From an uncultured Archangium sp. (GTDB taxonomy: Bacteria > Myxococcota > Myxococcia > Myxococcales > Myxococcaceae), in NCBI GenBank assembly GCA_937875615.1, contig CALNBU010000655.1, positions 1 through 14,270 of the forward strand: DNA of 14,270 nucleotides, read 5' to 3'. Under the pieces are notes generated by a model. It ran no database searches. It had not been told where the DNA came from and worked only from the letters and a program-made list of their open reading frames with translations. This document shows positions 1-8,448 of the stretch, one piece after another; position 1 is the stretch's first letter; every line of letters starts with the position of its first letter. Both the position numbers and the translations under genes were made by a program.

Positions 1-878
1 GGGGCTACCGCCGCTACTGGCTGGCGGAGCACCACAACATGCTCGGCATCGCCTCGGCGGCCACCAGCGTGGTGATGGGCTTCATCGCGCAGGGCACCAG
101 GACCATCCGCGTCGGCGCCGGCGGGGTGATGCTCCCCAACCACTCGCCGCTCCTCATCGCCGAGCAGTTCGGCACCCTCGCCTCGCTCTACCCGGGGCGC
201 ATCGACCTCGGCGTGGGCCGGGCGCCGGGCACCGACGGCCTCACCTCACGCGCGCTGCGCAGAGACCCGTCGGCCGCCGACACCTTCCCCGACGACGTGC
301 AGGAGCTGCTGCACTGGTTCGCCCCGGAGCGCCCCGGCCAGAAGGTGCGCGCCGTCCCCGGCGTGGGGCTGGAGGTGCCGGTGTGGATCCTCGGCTCTTC
401 GCTCTTCGGCGCCTCGCTGGCGGCGGCCCTCGGGCTCCCCTATGCCTTCGCGTCACACTTCGCGCCGGCGGCCCTCGACGAGGCGCTGGCCCTCTACCGC
501 AGCCGCTACCAGCCGTCGGCGGCGCACCCGGAGCCGCACGCCATGGTGGCCTTCAACGTCATCGCCGCCGACAGCGATGCCGAGGCCCGCCGCCTCTTCA
601 CCTCCGTCCAGCGTCAGTTCATCAACCTCCGCCGCGGGATGCCCGGCCGGCTGCAGGCGCCCGTCGACGCCCTCGACCTGTCCGAAGGCGAGGCCGCGCT
701 GATCGACGACATGCTGTCGTGCCGCGCGGTGGGCGCCCCGACGCTGGTGGAGGAGCGCCTCGCCGCCTTCCTGGAGCGCACCCGCCCCGACGAGCTCATC
801 GTCACCAGCCAGGTGTTCGACCACCGCGCGCGGCTCCGCTCCTTCGAGCTGCTGGCGGAGCTGATGCGGCGGCAGTAG
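1..878 (+). CDS. LLM-class flavin-dependent oxidoreductase (luciferase-like), 5' truncated by window
   Basis: The frame is already open at the window edge; codons from base 3 read GYRRYWLAEHHNM, the hallmark of the bacterial luciferase-like (LLM) flavin oxidoreductase subfamily typified by YhbW/MsnO8. It continues with the conserved blocks IRVGAGGVMLPNHSPL, IAEQFGTLASLYPGRIDLGVGRAPG and, near the end, a VTSQVFDHRARLRSFELLAEL tail. These proteins are TIM-barrel enzymes that use reduced FMN from a partner reductase; the substrate cannot be read from sequence. About 290 codons are present, and family members are usually about 330 residues, so roughly the first 40 residues lie outside. The internal ATG at 39 is inside the conserved barrel and is not the true start. 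It is followed by 58 bp before glgC and need not be co-transcribed with it. No sign of decay in the visible part. Confidence 0.9.
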   Translation, partial: GYRRYWLAEHHNMLGIASAATSVVMGFIAQGTRTIRVGAGGVMLPNHSPLLIAEQFGTLASLYPGRIDLGVGRAPGTDGLTSRALRRDPSAADTFPDDVQELLHWFAPERPGQKVRAVPGVGLEVPVWILGSSLFGASLAAALGLPYAFASHFAPAALDEALALYRSRYQPSAAHPEPHAMVAFNVIAADSDAEARRLFTSVQRQFINLRRGMPGRLQAPVDALDLSEGEAALIDDMLSCRAVGAPTLVEERLAAFLERTRPDELIVTSQVFDHRARLRSFELLAELMRRQ

Positions 879-921
879 CCCGCCCCAAGAGGACGGGGAG
901 TCGCGAAACCGCGCGAGTAGT

Positions 922-928
922 CTACCAT
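922..928 (+). promoter_or_regulatory. possible -10-like element (CTACCAT) upstream of glgC
   Basis: CTACCAT lies 8 bp before the glgC ATG, and TACCAT matches the sigma-70 -10 consensus at 4 of 6 positions. It sits inside a GTAGTCTAC palindrome (917-925). No Shine-Dalgarno sequence is visible before the ATG, which would fit a leaderless or very short-leader mRNA. No good -35 box is seen. The same CTAC core appears before four other unit-heading genes in this window. Prediction only. Confidence 0.3.
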
Positions 929-936
929 CGGCGCCC

Positions 937-2169
937 ATGTCCGGCCGAACGCTCGCGATGGTCCTCGCTGGAGGCGCTGGTACGCGCCTCGACCCCCTCA
1001 CCCGTGAACGCGCCAAGCCGGCCGTGCCCTTCGGCGGCCGCTACCGCATCATCGACTTCTGCCTCTCGAACTTCGTCAACTCCGGCGTCTACAAGGTGAA
1101 GGTGCTGACGCAGTACAAGTCAGACTCGCTCAACTCGCACCTCTCTCGCACCTGGCGCATGACGGCCTTCCTCGGGCACTACTGCGAGACGGTGCCCGCC
1201 CAGATGCGCACCGGCGGCGATTGGTACAAGGGTTCGGCCGACGCCATCTTCCAGAACCTGAACCTCATCACCGACGAGCAACCGCGGGCGGTCTTCGTCT
1301 TCGGCGCCGACCACATCTACCAGATGGATGTCCAGCAGATGCTCTCCTTCCACCGGGAGCGCCGGGCCGACTGCACGGTGGCGGTCATCCCCGTGCCCAT
1401 CGAGCAGGGCAGCGAGTTCGGCATCCTCCACGTGGCCGAAGACGGCGAGGTGAAGGACTTCATCGAGAAGCCCAAAAATCCGCCGCCCATGCCCGGAGAC
1501 CCCACCCGCTGCCTGGCCTCCATGGGCAACTACATCTTCGAGACCGATACCCTGGTGCGGGAGGTGACGGAGGACGCGAAGCACGAGAAGTCGGCGCACG
1601 ACTTCGGCAAGTCGATCCTCGCCAGCCTGAACCAGCGCGCGCGCGTCTACGCCTACGACTTCCAGAAGAACGAGGTGCCCGGCCTCTCGGCCCGCGAGCA
1701 GGGCTACTGGCGTGACGTGGGCACCATCGACGCCTACTTCGAGGCCAACATGGATCTGGTGGCGGTGGAGCCCATCTTCAACCTCTACAACAACCAGTGG
1801 CCCATCATGACCGCGCGCACCTCGCTGCCGCCGGCCAAGTTCGTGTTCTCCGACCCCGCCACCAACCGCGTGGGCCGCGCGCAGGAGTCGCTGGTGAGCG
1901 AGGGCTGCATCGTCTCCGGCGGCCACGTGCAGCGCTCGATTCTCTCCCCGCGGGTCCGCGTCAACTCCTGGGCCGAGGTGTACGACTCCATCCTCATGGA
2001 GAACGTGGAGATCGGCCGGCACTGCGAGATCCGCCGCGCCATCATCGACAAGAACGTCACCATCCCCCCCAACACCAAGATCGGCGTCGACCCGGAGGCA
2101 GACCGCAAGCGCTTCCCCGTCACCCGCAGCGGCATCGTGGTCATCCCCAAGGGGACGCACGTCGACTGA
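937..2169 (+). CDS. glgC: Glucose-1-phosphate adenylyltransferase (ADP-glucose pyrophosphorylase)
   Basis: Makes ADP-glucose and pyrophosphate from ATP and glucose-1-phosphate, the committed and usually allosterically controlled step of bacterial glycogen synthesis, in the cytoplasm. The 410 residues match the usual family length. The nucleotidyltransferase motif LAGGAGTRLDPLT is at 10-22, followed by RAKPAVPFGGRYRIIDF (25-41), GSADAIFQNL (99-108), the FGADHIYQMD block (122-131) with the probable catalytic Asp125, and FIEKP (175-179) with the sugar-phosphate Lys178. YWRDVGTIDAYFEANMDL closes the catalytic domain, and a left-handed beta-helix occupies about 320-400. From memory of E. coli GlgC, the fructose-bisphosphate contact Lys39 aligns with Glu24 here, so activator preference may differ. 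The ATG at 937 places the N-terminus as in homologues. The TatD-like gene follows after 20 bp, suggesting co-transcription. Confidence 0.96.
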   Translation: MSGRTLAMVLAGGAGTRLDPLTRERAKPAVPFGGRYRIIDFCLSNFVNSGVYKVKVLTQYKSDSLNSHLSRTWRMTAFLGHYCETVPAQMRTGGDWYKGSADAIFQNLNLITDEQPRAVFVFGADHIYQMDVQQMLSFHRERRADCTVAVIPVPIEQGSEFGILHVAEDGEVKDFIEKPKNPPPMPGDPTRCLASMGNYIFETDTLVREVTEDAKHEKSAHDFGKSILASLNQRARVYAYDFQKNEVPGLSAREQGYWRDVGTIDAYFEANMDLVAVEPIFNLYNNQWPIMTARTSLPPAKFVFSDPATNRVGRAQESLVSEGCIVSGGHVQRSILSPRVRVNSWAEVYDSILMENVEIGRHCEIRRAIIDKNVTIPPNTKIGVDPEADRKRFPVTRSGIVVIPKGTHVD

Positions 2170-2173
2170 CGGC

Positions 2174-2180
2174 GGCGGAG
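2174..2180 (+). promoter_or_regulatory. Shine-Dalgarno for the TatD-like gene
   Basis: GGCGGAG lies 9 nt before the ATG at 2190, in the 20-bp gap after glgC. It supports 2190 as the start over the second in-frame ATG at 2202, which has no comparable site. Confidence 0.55.
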
Positions 2181-2189
2181 CACGGCATC

Positions 2190-3026
2190 ATGCGTCCCGC
2201 GATGCGAGCGAACACCGCGCTGCGCGCGAAGAAGGACCCGGCGGTGAAGTCCGCCGCGCGGCTGGTCGACCCGCGCATCCACCCCGCGGCGCTCGACGCG
2301 CGCGACCTGGAGACGCTCCAGCTCTTCGGCGTGAAGTCGGTCATCGCGGTGGCCGACCACACCGCGCACCCGGCGACACCCGACGGGCTCTTCGCCCACT
2401 TCGATGCGCTGCTGGGCACGCAGCTGCCGCGGCTGGAGCGCGCGGGCCTCACCGCCCGGGCGGCGCTCGGCGTCGCGCCGCAGGTGCTGCCCCGGCGGGG
2501 GTTGCGGCAGGTCCTCGACGCGCTCCCCTCGTACCTCCGCGGCGGGAAGGTGGTCGCGCTCGGCCTGCTGGGCCTCTTCCGCGCCGACGAGCGAGAGGTC
2601 GAGGGGCTGCTGGCGCAGCTCGCCCTCGCCGAGCGCTTCAATCTCCCCGCCATGGTGGCCGCGCCCGGCACCGACCGGGAGCGGGTGACGCGCCGGCTGC
2701 TGGTGGCCCTGCGCGAGACGGAGCTCCCGCCGTCGCGCATCCTCATCGACGGGGCGGTGCCACGGACGGTGCGCGCCATCAGGGCCCTGGGCTTCCAGGC
2801 GGGGCTGACGCTGCACCCGGACCACCTCAGCGTGGAGCGCGCCGTGGCGCTGGTGCGCGCGCTGGGCCCGGAGCGCCTGATGCTCGACACCGCGGCCGGC
2901 GACGGCGCCTCCGACATCCTCGCGCTGAGCCGCGCGGCGCACCGCCTGGAGAAGGCCGGGCTCTCGGCCTCGGTCATCCGCCGCGTCACCCGCGACAACG
3001 CCACCGCGCTCTTCTCGCTGCGCTGA
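2190..3026 (+). CDS. TatD/COG1099-like TIM-barrel protein with degenerate metal site (probable pseudoenzyme)
   Basis: 278 residues that follow the fold order of the TatD-related metal-dependent hydrolases, closest in pattern to the COG1099 branch. The conserved scaffold is clear: LVDPRIH (25-31), VVALGLLGL (121-129), a LPAMVAAPG strand (152-160), RILIDGAV (183-190), GLTLHPDHLSVERAV (205-219), LMLDTAAGDGASD (230-242) and a C-terminal VIRRVTRDNATALF. Against the family pattern, remembered rather than searched, the ligands are replaced: Arg29 for the first His of DxHxH, Leu126 for the Glu of GEIGL, Ala157 for the His of VHTP, Gly188 for the His of IDHV and Ala235 for the Asp of NSDAGDG. Only His31 survives. 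The reading frame is intact, so this looks like a maintained non-catalytic protein rather than a decaying gene. It lies 20 bp after glgC. Catalysis by the usual metal chemistry is unlikely; the role is unknown. Confidence 0.75.
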   Translation: MRPAMRANTALRAKKDPAVKSAARLVDPRIHPAALDARDLETLQLFGVKSVIAVADHTAHPATPDGLFAHFDALLGTQLPRLERAGLTARAALGVAPQVLPRRGLRQVLDALPSYLRGGKVVALGLLGLFRADEREVEGLLAQLALAERFNLPAMVAAPGTDRERVTRRLLVALRETELPPSRILIDGAVPRTVRAIRALGFQAGLTLHPDHLSVERAVALVRALGPERLMLDTAAGDGASDILALSRAAHRLEKAGLSASVIRRVTRDNATALFSLR

Positions 3027-3073
3027 GGCGCCCGGGCCCCGAAGAGGTAGCCACGCGCGCTTCGCCCATGATT

Positions 3074-3078
3074 GAAGG
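3074..3078 (+). promoter_or_regulatory. Shine-Dalgarno deciding the SET-protein start
   Basis: GAAGG lies 5 nt before the ATG at 3084. This favours 3084 over the in-frame TTG at 3072, which would place the GAAGG inside the coding region. Confidence 0.5.
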
Positions 3079-3083
3079 CGCCC

Positions 3084-3821
3084 ATGTTTCTCGACCCGAC
3101 GTCGTGGGCCATCCGCAAGACCCCCTGGGGCCGGGGCGTCTTCGCCCGCCGCGAGGTCCCCGCGGGGACCGTCGTCGGTGACTACGTGGGCCTGGTCGAC
3201 GTGCCCCGCGACGAGCCCGTCGGTCAGCTCTACGCGATGATGCTCTCGCTCTACCGCTGGGTGTACCCGCCCTCGCCGCGGCGCACCGTCGGCGTCCACG
3301 TCATCAACCACTCCTGCGCGCCCAACGCCGGCCTGTACCCCTTCCGGGGCCACGTGCTGGCCACCACCATCCGCCGCGTCTTCGCGGGCGAGGAGCTCAC
3401 CTTCGACTACTGGATGACGAAGCCCGAGCCCGGCGAAGACTGGCACCCGTGCTTCTGCGGCACCGCGCAGTGCCGCGGCTCCTTCGCCCTCGGCTCCGCG
3501 CGCCAGGAAGAGCTGGTGCGCCGCCTCTTCGTCGGCCCGAGCTGGGCGGGCGCCCGGAGGAAGATCCGCCCCGGAGAGACCCTGCAGCCGCTGCCCCGCT
3601 ACCCTTCACGCACCAGGGATCTCTCGGCCTACAACGTCTTCGGCCACCCCAGGCTGCCTCCGGTGCGCCACCACGCCGCGCGCCTCGAGCACCGGCCGCT
3701 GCGCGCGCTGCTGCGCGAGTCCGGGCGTCGGGTGGAGCTGCCGAAGCTGGGCGTGGTGGTGCTGGGTTCGCACGATGGCCAGCTGCTCGTTGACGCGCGC
3801 GGCCCGCGCCGCAGCGTGTAG
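3084..3821 (+). CDS. SET-domain protein with post-SET zinc motif (putative protein lysine methyltransferase)
   Basis: 245 residues. The SET fold shows in order WGRGVFARREVPAGTVVGDY (15-34), the NHSCAPN motif (75-81), and GEELTFDY (102-109) with the catalytic-type Tyr109. These form the S-adenosylmethionine and lysine sites in eukaryotic SET enzymes. Directly after comes CFCGTAQC (123-130), the CxCx4C post-SET motif; with Cys78 of NHSC this would complete a four-Cys zinc site. The insert between the N-terminal SET strands and NHSC is short. Residues about 135-245 form an Arg-rich extension that I do not recognise. Bacterial SET proteins are known but targets are mostly undefined; a chromosomal or ribosomal protein substrate is speculation. 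It stands 57 bp after the TatD-like gene and 12 bp before a Ser/Thr kinase, probably in one transcript. Confidence 0.88.
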   Translation: MFLDPTSWAIRKTPWGRGVFARREVPAGTVVGDYVGLVDVPRDEPVGQLYAMMLSLYRWVYPPSPRRTVGVHVINHSCAPNAGLYPFRGHVLATTIRRVFAGEELTFDYWMTKPEPGEDWHPCFCGTAQCRGSFALGSARQEELVRRLFVGPSWAGARRKIRPGETLQPLPRYPSRTRDLSAYNVFGHPRLPPVRHHAARLEHRPLRALLRESGRRVELPKLGVVVLGSHDGQLLVDARGPRRSV

Positions 3822-3824
3822 AGT
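3819..3824 (+). promoter_or_regulatory. possible -10 box (TAGAGT) for the PEGA kinase gene
   Basis: TAGAGT overlaps the stop codon of the SET gene and ends 9 nt before the GTG start at 3834, which lacks a Shine-Dalgarno sequence. It matches TATAAT at 4 of 6 positions. The only -35-like sequence, TTGACG at 3790-3795, is 23 bp away, too far for a standard sigma-70 promoter. Weak candidate for a near-leaderless transcript. Confidence 0.22.
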
Positions 3825-3833
3825 CGACGCGCC

Positions 3834-5225
<1,392 letters not shown>

Positions 5226-5245
5226 GCTCGCCGAATCGGTGGTGG

Positions 5246-6655
5246 CTATTTCTCGCCGCCCGAAGCGCGCCCGAAGCGCAGCAGGTCGAAGCTGCCCCAG
5301 CGCAGCGTGGCCGGGCCGGAGGTGGCGCGCCCGACCTCGAAGCGCCGAGGGGTCAACTGGCGCAACGGCACCTCTCCCCCGGCGTCGCGCAGCGAGAGCG
5401 CGCTGGCGTCGTCGAGCGCCTCTGAGAACTCCAGCACGGTCGTGCCGGCCTCCACCCGCACCGTGGGCGCGAGGGGGCGCACCGAGACGCGCACCGTCGA
5501 CACCACCGCGCCCGCGCCGTCGCGCACCTCCACCTGATGCTGCCCCGCGGGCAACGTCTGCGGCGCAGGCGAGAGCGAGAAGCCCGGCGGCCCCACGAAG
5601 CGCGGCGTCACCCCCGCGCGCAGCGCCACCACGCCGGACGCGTCCGGGCCCAACCCCAGGGACACCACGTCGAGCGGCTTCGCCTCGGCGGCGCGCCCCT
5701 GCAGCCCCTCCGCGTCGAAGGCGATGACCCGCAGCTGGTAGCGGCCCGGCGACAACCGGTGCAGCTCCAGCGACTCGCCCGAGGTCATCTCGTTCACCGC
5801 GAGGTCGAGGAACCGCGCGTCGCGCGCCAGTTGCACCCGGTAGCGCGCGGCGTTGGGCACGGCGCTCCACGCCACCCGCACGTTGGCCACGCCGTCCTGC
5901 CCGGTGACCGCCGCGACGTCGTGCAGCTCCGGCGGCATCGGCAGCGGCCTCGGCGGGAGCGGCGGCGCGCCGTGCCGGACCACCGTGCCCTCGTCGCGCT
6001 TGAGTCGCACCGCTACCTTCTGGGACTCCACCACCACGTCTCCGTCGAAGATCGACACCCGCGAGGTGCGCGCGCCATCCACCGCCGCCACGCCGTCGGC
6101 TCTGGTGGCGGTGAGCGTCCCGCCGCCCGGCAGCTCCACCGCGCGGGCCCCCGAGAGCGCCATCCGCACCTCGCCCTCGACGATGGCCGGCCCCCGGGTG
6201 ACGAACTGCGCGTTGGGCTCACCGTAGATGACCACCAGCGCGTTCTCGTCGAGCAGCAACTGGCTCTGGTCGCGCAACGTGAGCTCGGCGCCCGCGCGCC
6301 GCATGGTGTTCACCTCGTTGAGCCGGAACAGCCCCATGCCCAGCGTGGCCGGCTCCCACTCCGCGGTCTTCCGCGCGCGCACGGCGGGCTTCACGAAGGT
6401 CAACGTGGCGTCGGGCGTGTTGGGGTCGGGGTGCCGGAGCCGCAGCACCTGCCCGGCCACCAGCCGGTGCGGCGTCGGGCCCAGGTTGTTGTAGCGATGG
6501 AGCTCGTCGATGCGCGACGTGGCGCCCCAGAAGCGCGCCGCGATGGTCGCGCAGGAGTCGCCCGACTGCACGGTGTAGGTATCCGGACGTTCCGTCTCTG
6601 CGCGCGAGGGCTCCGGCGCCGCCGCCAACCACCAGACCACCAACAGGAGCTTCAT
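5246..6655 (-). CDS. Secreted LysM-FecR domain protein
   Basis: 469 residues. The N-terminus MKLLLVVWWLAAAPEPSRAE looks like a short Sec signal peptide. A LysM domain follows at about 26-73 (YTVQSGDSCATIAARFWG through LVAGQVLRLRHP), a peptidoglycan or glycan-binding module. Residues about 105-220 resemble a FecR domain: a strand-rich region with RLNEVNTMRRAGAELTLRDQSQLLLDENALVVI, then VEGEVRMALSGARAVELPGGG and SIFDGDVVVESQ. The remainder (about 245-460) is beta-rich; VRVAWSAVPNAARYRVQLARD to LSPGRYQLRVIAFDAEG fits a fibronectin type III-like fold. Classical FecR proteins are membrane sensors that control a sigma factor, but no sigma factor or TonB receptor gene is nearby and no transmembrane helix is seen. 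The ATG overlaps the cyclase stop as ATGA with a strong GAGGTG Shine-Dalgarno, so translation is probably coupled to the cyclase. Confidence 0.85.
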   Translation of the reverse strand: MKLLLVVWWLAAAPEPSRAETERPDTYTVQSGDSCATIAARFWGATSRIDELHRYNNLGPTPHRLVAGQVLRLRHPDPNTPDATLTFVKPAVRARKTAEWEPATLGMGLFRLNEVNTMRRAGAELTLRDQSQLLLDENALVVIYGEPNAQFVTRGPAIVEGEVRMALSGARAVELPGGGTLTATRADGVAAVDGARTSRVSIFDGDVVVESQKVAVRLKRDEGTVVRHGAPPLPPRPLPMPPELHDVAAVTGQDGVANVRVAWSAVPNAARYRVQLARDARFLDLAVNEMTSGESLELHRLSPGRYQLRVIAFDAEGLQGRAAEAKPLDVVSLGLGPDASGVVALRAGVTPRFVGPPGFSLSPAPQTLPAGQHQVEVRDGAGAVVSTVRVSVRPLAPTVRVEAGTTVLEFSEALDDASALSLRDAGGEVPLRQLTPRRFEVGRATSGPATLRWGSFDLLRFGRASGGEK

Positions 6656-8415
6656 CGACTCACCTCATAGACCCGGATGGACTGCGTGCGACCGCGGAGC
6701 TGCCGGGCCCCCAGCGGAGACAGACCTCGGAGGTGGCCCAGCGCCTGGCGCGTCGACTCGCTGACCAGGATCTGCCCGGGGGCGGCCGAGGCCTCGAGGC
6801 GCGCCGCGACGTTCACCGTGTCTCCGATGACGGTGTACTCCAGGCGTCGCTCGCTGCCGACGTTGCCCGCCACCACCAACCCCGTGTGGAGCCCCATCGC
6901 CAGCTGGAGGTGCACGCCGTAGTTGGTGCGCCAGCGCCGCGCGCACGCGTCGGTCCAGCGACTCAGCGCCTCCGCCGCCGCCAGCGCACGACGCGCGTCG
7001 TCCGGCTTCTCCTCAGGCAGTCCCCACACGGCCATCACACAATCTCCGATGAACTTGTCGATGATGCCACCATGGTGATGGACGATCTCGGTCGCGATGG
7101 TGAAATATTCATTGAGCACCGAAACAATGCGCTCCGGCGGGAGGTGCTCGGACATCTGGGTGAAGCCCACCACGTCCGCGAAGAGCACGGTGACCAGCCG
7201 ACGACGGCCGCCCAGCTCGAGCTTCGAGGGCTCCGCCACCACCTGCTCCACCACGTCGGCCGGGAGGTAGCGGGCCAGCGCCACCCGGGCCCGGGTCTGC
7301 TGCACCAGCTCCGCGACGCTCTTCTCCAGCGAGGCGCTCATGGAGTCGACCGCGCGCGCCAGGGTGCCCACCTCGTCGGTGCGACGGCTGACCTCCGGCG
7401 CCACCCGCGTCCACTCCCGGAGCGCGATGCGGCGGGTCGCCGAGACCAGGGCCCGCAGCGGCCGGACCAACCAGCGGCCTCCCAACAGCCCGATGGCCAG
7501 CGCCGCCAGCGCGGTGACCAGCACGGTGCGGGCGATGGCAGCGATGAGCGAGTGCAGCGAAGCATAGGCGCTCTGATGTGACTGCCGGGCCACCACCGCC
7601 CACCCCGCACCGGGGATGGTGGTGACCGCCGCGAGCATGTCGCCATCCGGCTCCGTGAAGTCGGTCACCACCGTCATCGGCTGGTGGAAGCGCACGTCTC
7701 CGGCGAGGGCCTTGAACACCGGGTGGTCGCGCTCGTCGGCGCCCACCCGCTGGGCGTCGACCGACAACACCAGCCGGCGCTCGTCGTCGACCGCGAAGAG
7801 CGCGTGGGTGTCCCGCAGGGGCGGCGTCTCGCCCAGCGAGCCCAGGCGCACGCACAGCGGCGTCAGCTCCAGCTCCGCCAACAACCAGAAACGCACCACC
7901 TCGTCGCGGCGCACCGGCACCGCCATCGGCAACACCGGGCCCCACGGGCGCTGCTCCACCCGGCCGATGCGGAGCCCTTCGCCACGCAGCGCGTCCGGCA
8001 GCGTGTCGGGCCCGCGCCCCTCGGCGCCCGCGAGACGAATCGACCCCTGCCGCGCCCCGCTGACGTCGTAGAGCGCCACGAAGCCGCTCCGCCCCCAGGC
8101 CTCGAGCTGCGCCGCGGCCACCTGAGACTGCACCGCCTCGTTCGAGGCGTCGGCGCTCCCCACGGTGGTGGCGATGGACTCCAGCGCCGACTCCGCGCTG
8201 TCGAGCTCGTGCTGGATGCCGGCGGCGGCGCGCTCCACCAGCACCCGCCCGAAGTGCTGCGCGTCGACGGTCAGCGCGGCGCGGTTCCGCTCGATGGCCT
8301 GCCAACCCAGGAACAGCAACGGCCCCACCGTCGCCGCCACCAGCAGGCCCACCAGGCGCCCGTACAACGAGATGCCGCGCGGCGACTCCGTCTCATTCAC
8401 CAGGCCGCCCATCAT
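6652..8415 (-). CDS. Membrane class III adenylyl cyclase: Cache-like sensor, HAMP, cyclase domain
   Basis: 587 residues. First transmembrane helix about 20-38; extracytoplasmic region about 40-288 that looks like a double Cache ligand-binding domain (GFVALYDVSGARQGSIRL, later ALFAVDDERRLVLS and IPGAGWAVVARQSHQSAY); second helix about 290-313; HAMP about 314-367 (WLVRPLRALVSATRRIA to DEVGTLARAVDSMSASLEKS). The class III cyclase domain covers about 403-560. Metal-binding aspartates are Asp414 (LFADVVGFT) and Asp458 (DKFIGDCVMAVWG); Lys454 and Thr528 (EYTVIGDTVN) sit at the purine-selecting positions and favour ATP; Asn535 and Arg539 (NVAARLE) are the transition-state pair. All are present, so it should be active as a homodimer making cAMP. 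A good Shine-Dalgarno precedes the first ATG at 8415; a second ATG follows directly. It is the middle gene of a minus-strand operon. Confidence 0.94.
   Translation of the reverse strand: MMGGLVNETESPRGISLYGRLVGLLVAATVGPLLFLGWQAIERNRAALTVDAQHFGRVLVERAAAGIQHELDSAESALESIATTVGSADASNEAVQSQVAAAQLEAWGRSGFVALYDVSGARQGSIRLAGAEGRGPDTLPDALRGEGLRIGRVEQRPWGPVLPMAVPVRRDEVVRFWLLAELELTPLCVRLGSLGETPPLRDTHALFAVDDERRLVLSVDAQRVGADERDHPVFKALAGDVRFHQPMTVVTDFTEPDGDMLAAVTTIPGAGWAVVARQSHQSAYASLHSLIAAIARTVLVTALAALAIGLLGGRWLVRPLRALVSATRRIALREWTRVAPEVSRRTDEVGTLARAVDSMSASLEKSVAELVQQTRARVALARYLPADVVEQVVAEPSKLELGGRRRLVTVLFADVVGFTQMSEHLPPERIVSVLNEYFTIATEIVHHHGGIIDKFIGDCVMAVWGLPEEKPDDARRALAAAEALSRWTDACARRWRTNYGVHLQLAMGLHTGLVVAGNVGSERRLEYTVIGDTVNVAARLEASAAPGQILVSESTRQALGHLRGLSPLGARQLRGRTQSIRVYEVSR
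6659..6666 (-). promoter_or_regulatory. Strong Shine-Dalgarno for the LysM-FecR gene
   Basis: On the minus strand GAGGTGAG lies inside the 3' end of the cyclase gene, with the GAGGTG core 5 nt from the ATG at 6655. With the ATGA stop/start overlap it predicts efficient coupled translation, perhaps more FecR protein than cyclase. Confidence 0.6.
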
Positions 8416-8422
8416 GTCACCA

Positions 8423-8429
8423 CTCCCCC
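8423..8429 (-). promoter_or_regulatory. Shine-Dalgarno for the adenylyl cyclase gene
   Basis: GGGGGAG on the minus strand, 7 nt before the ATG at 8415, in the 33-bp gap after the lipoprotein stop. It supports the 8415 start and expression as part of the lipoprotein-cyclase-FecR operon. Confidence 0.55.
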
Positions 8430-8448
8430 GCCCGGTCCCGGAGTGCGC

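Noticed and set aside
1785..3446. Long open frame on the minus strand opposite glgC, the TatD-like gene and the SET gene
   Set aside because: It is an antisense reading of three genes with recognisable motifs; such frames are common in high-GC DNA, and the translation is low-complexity Arg/Gly/Ala-rich with no family motif.
3790..3824. Full sigma-70 promoter TTGACG...TAGAGT before the PEGA kinase
   Set aside because: Spacing between the hexamers is 23 bp, well outside the usual 16-19 bp; only the -10-like half is kept, at low confidence.
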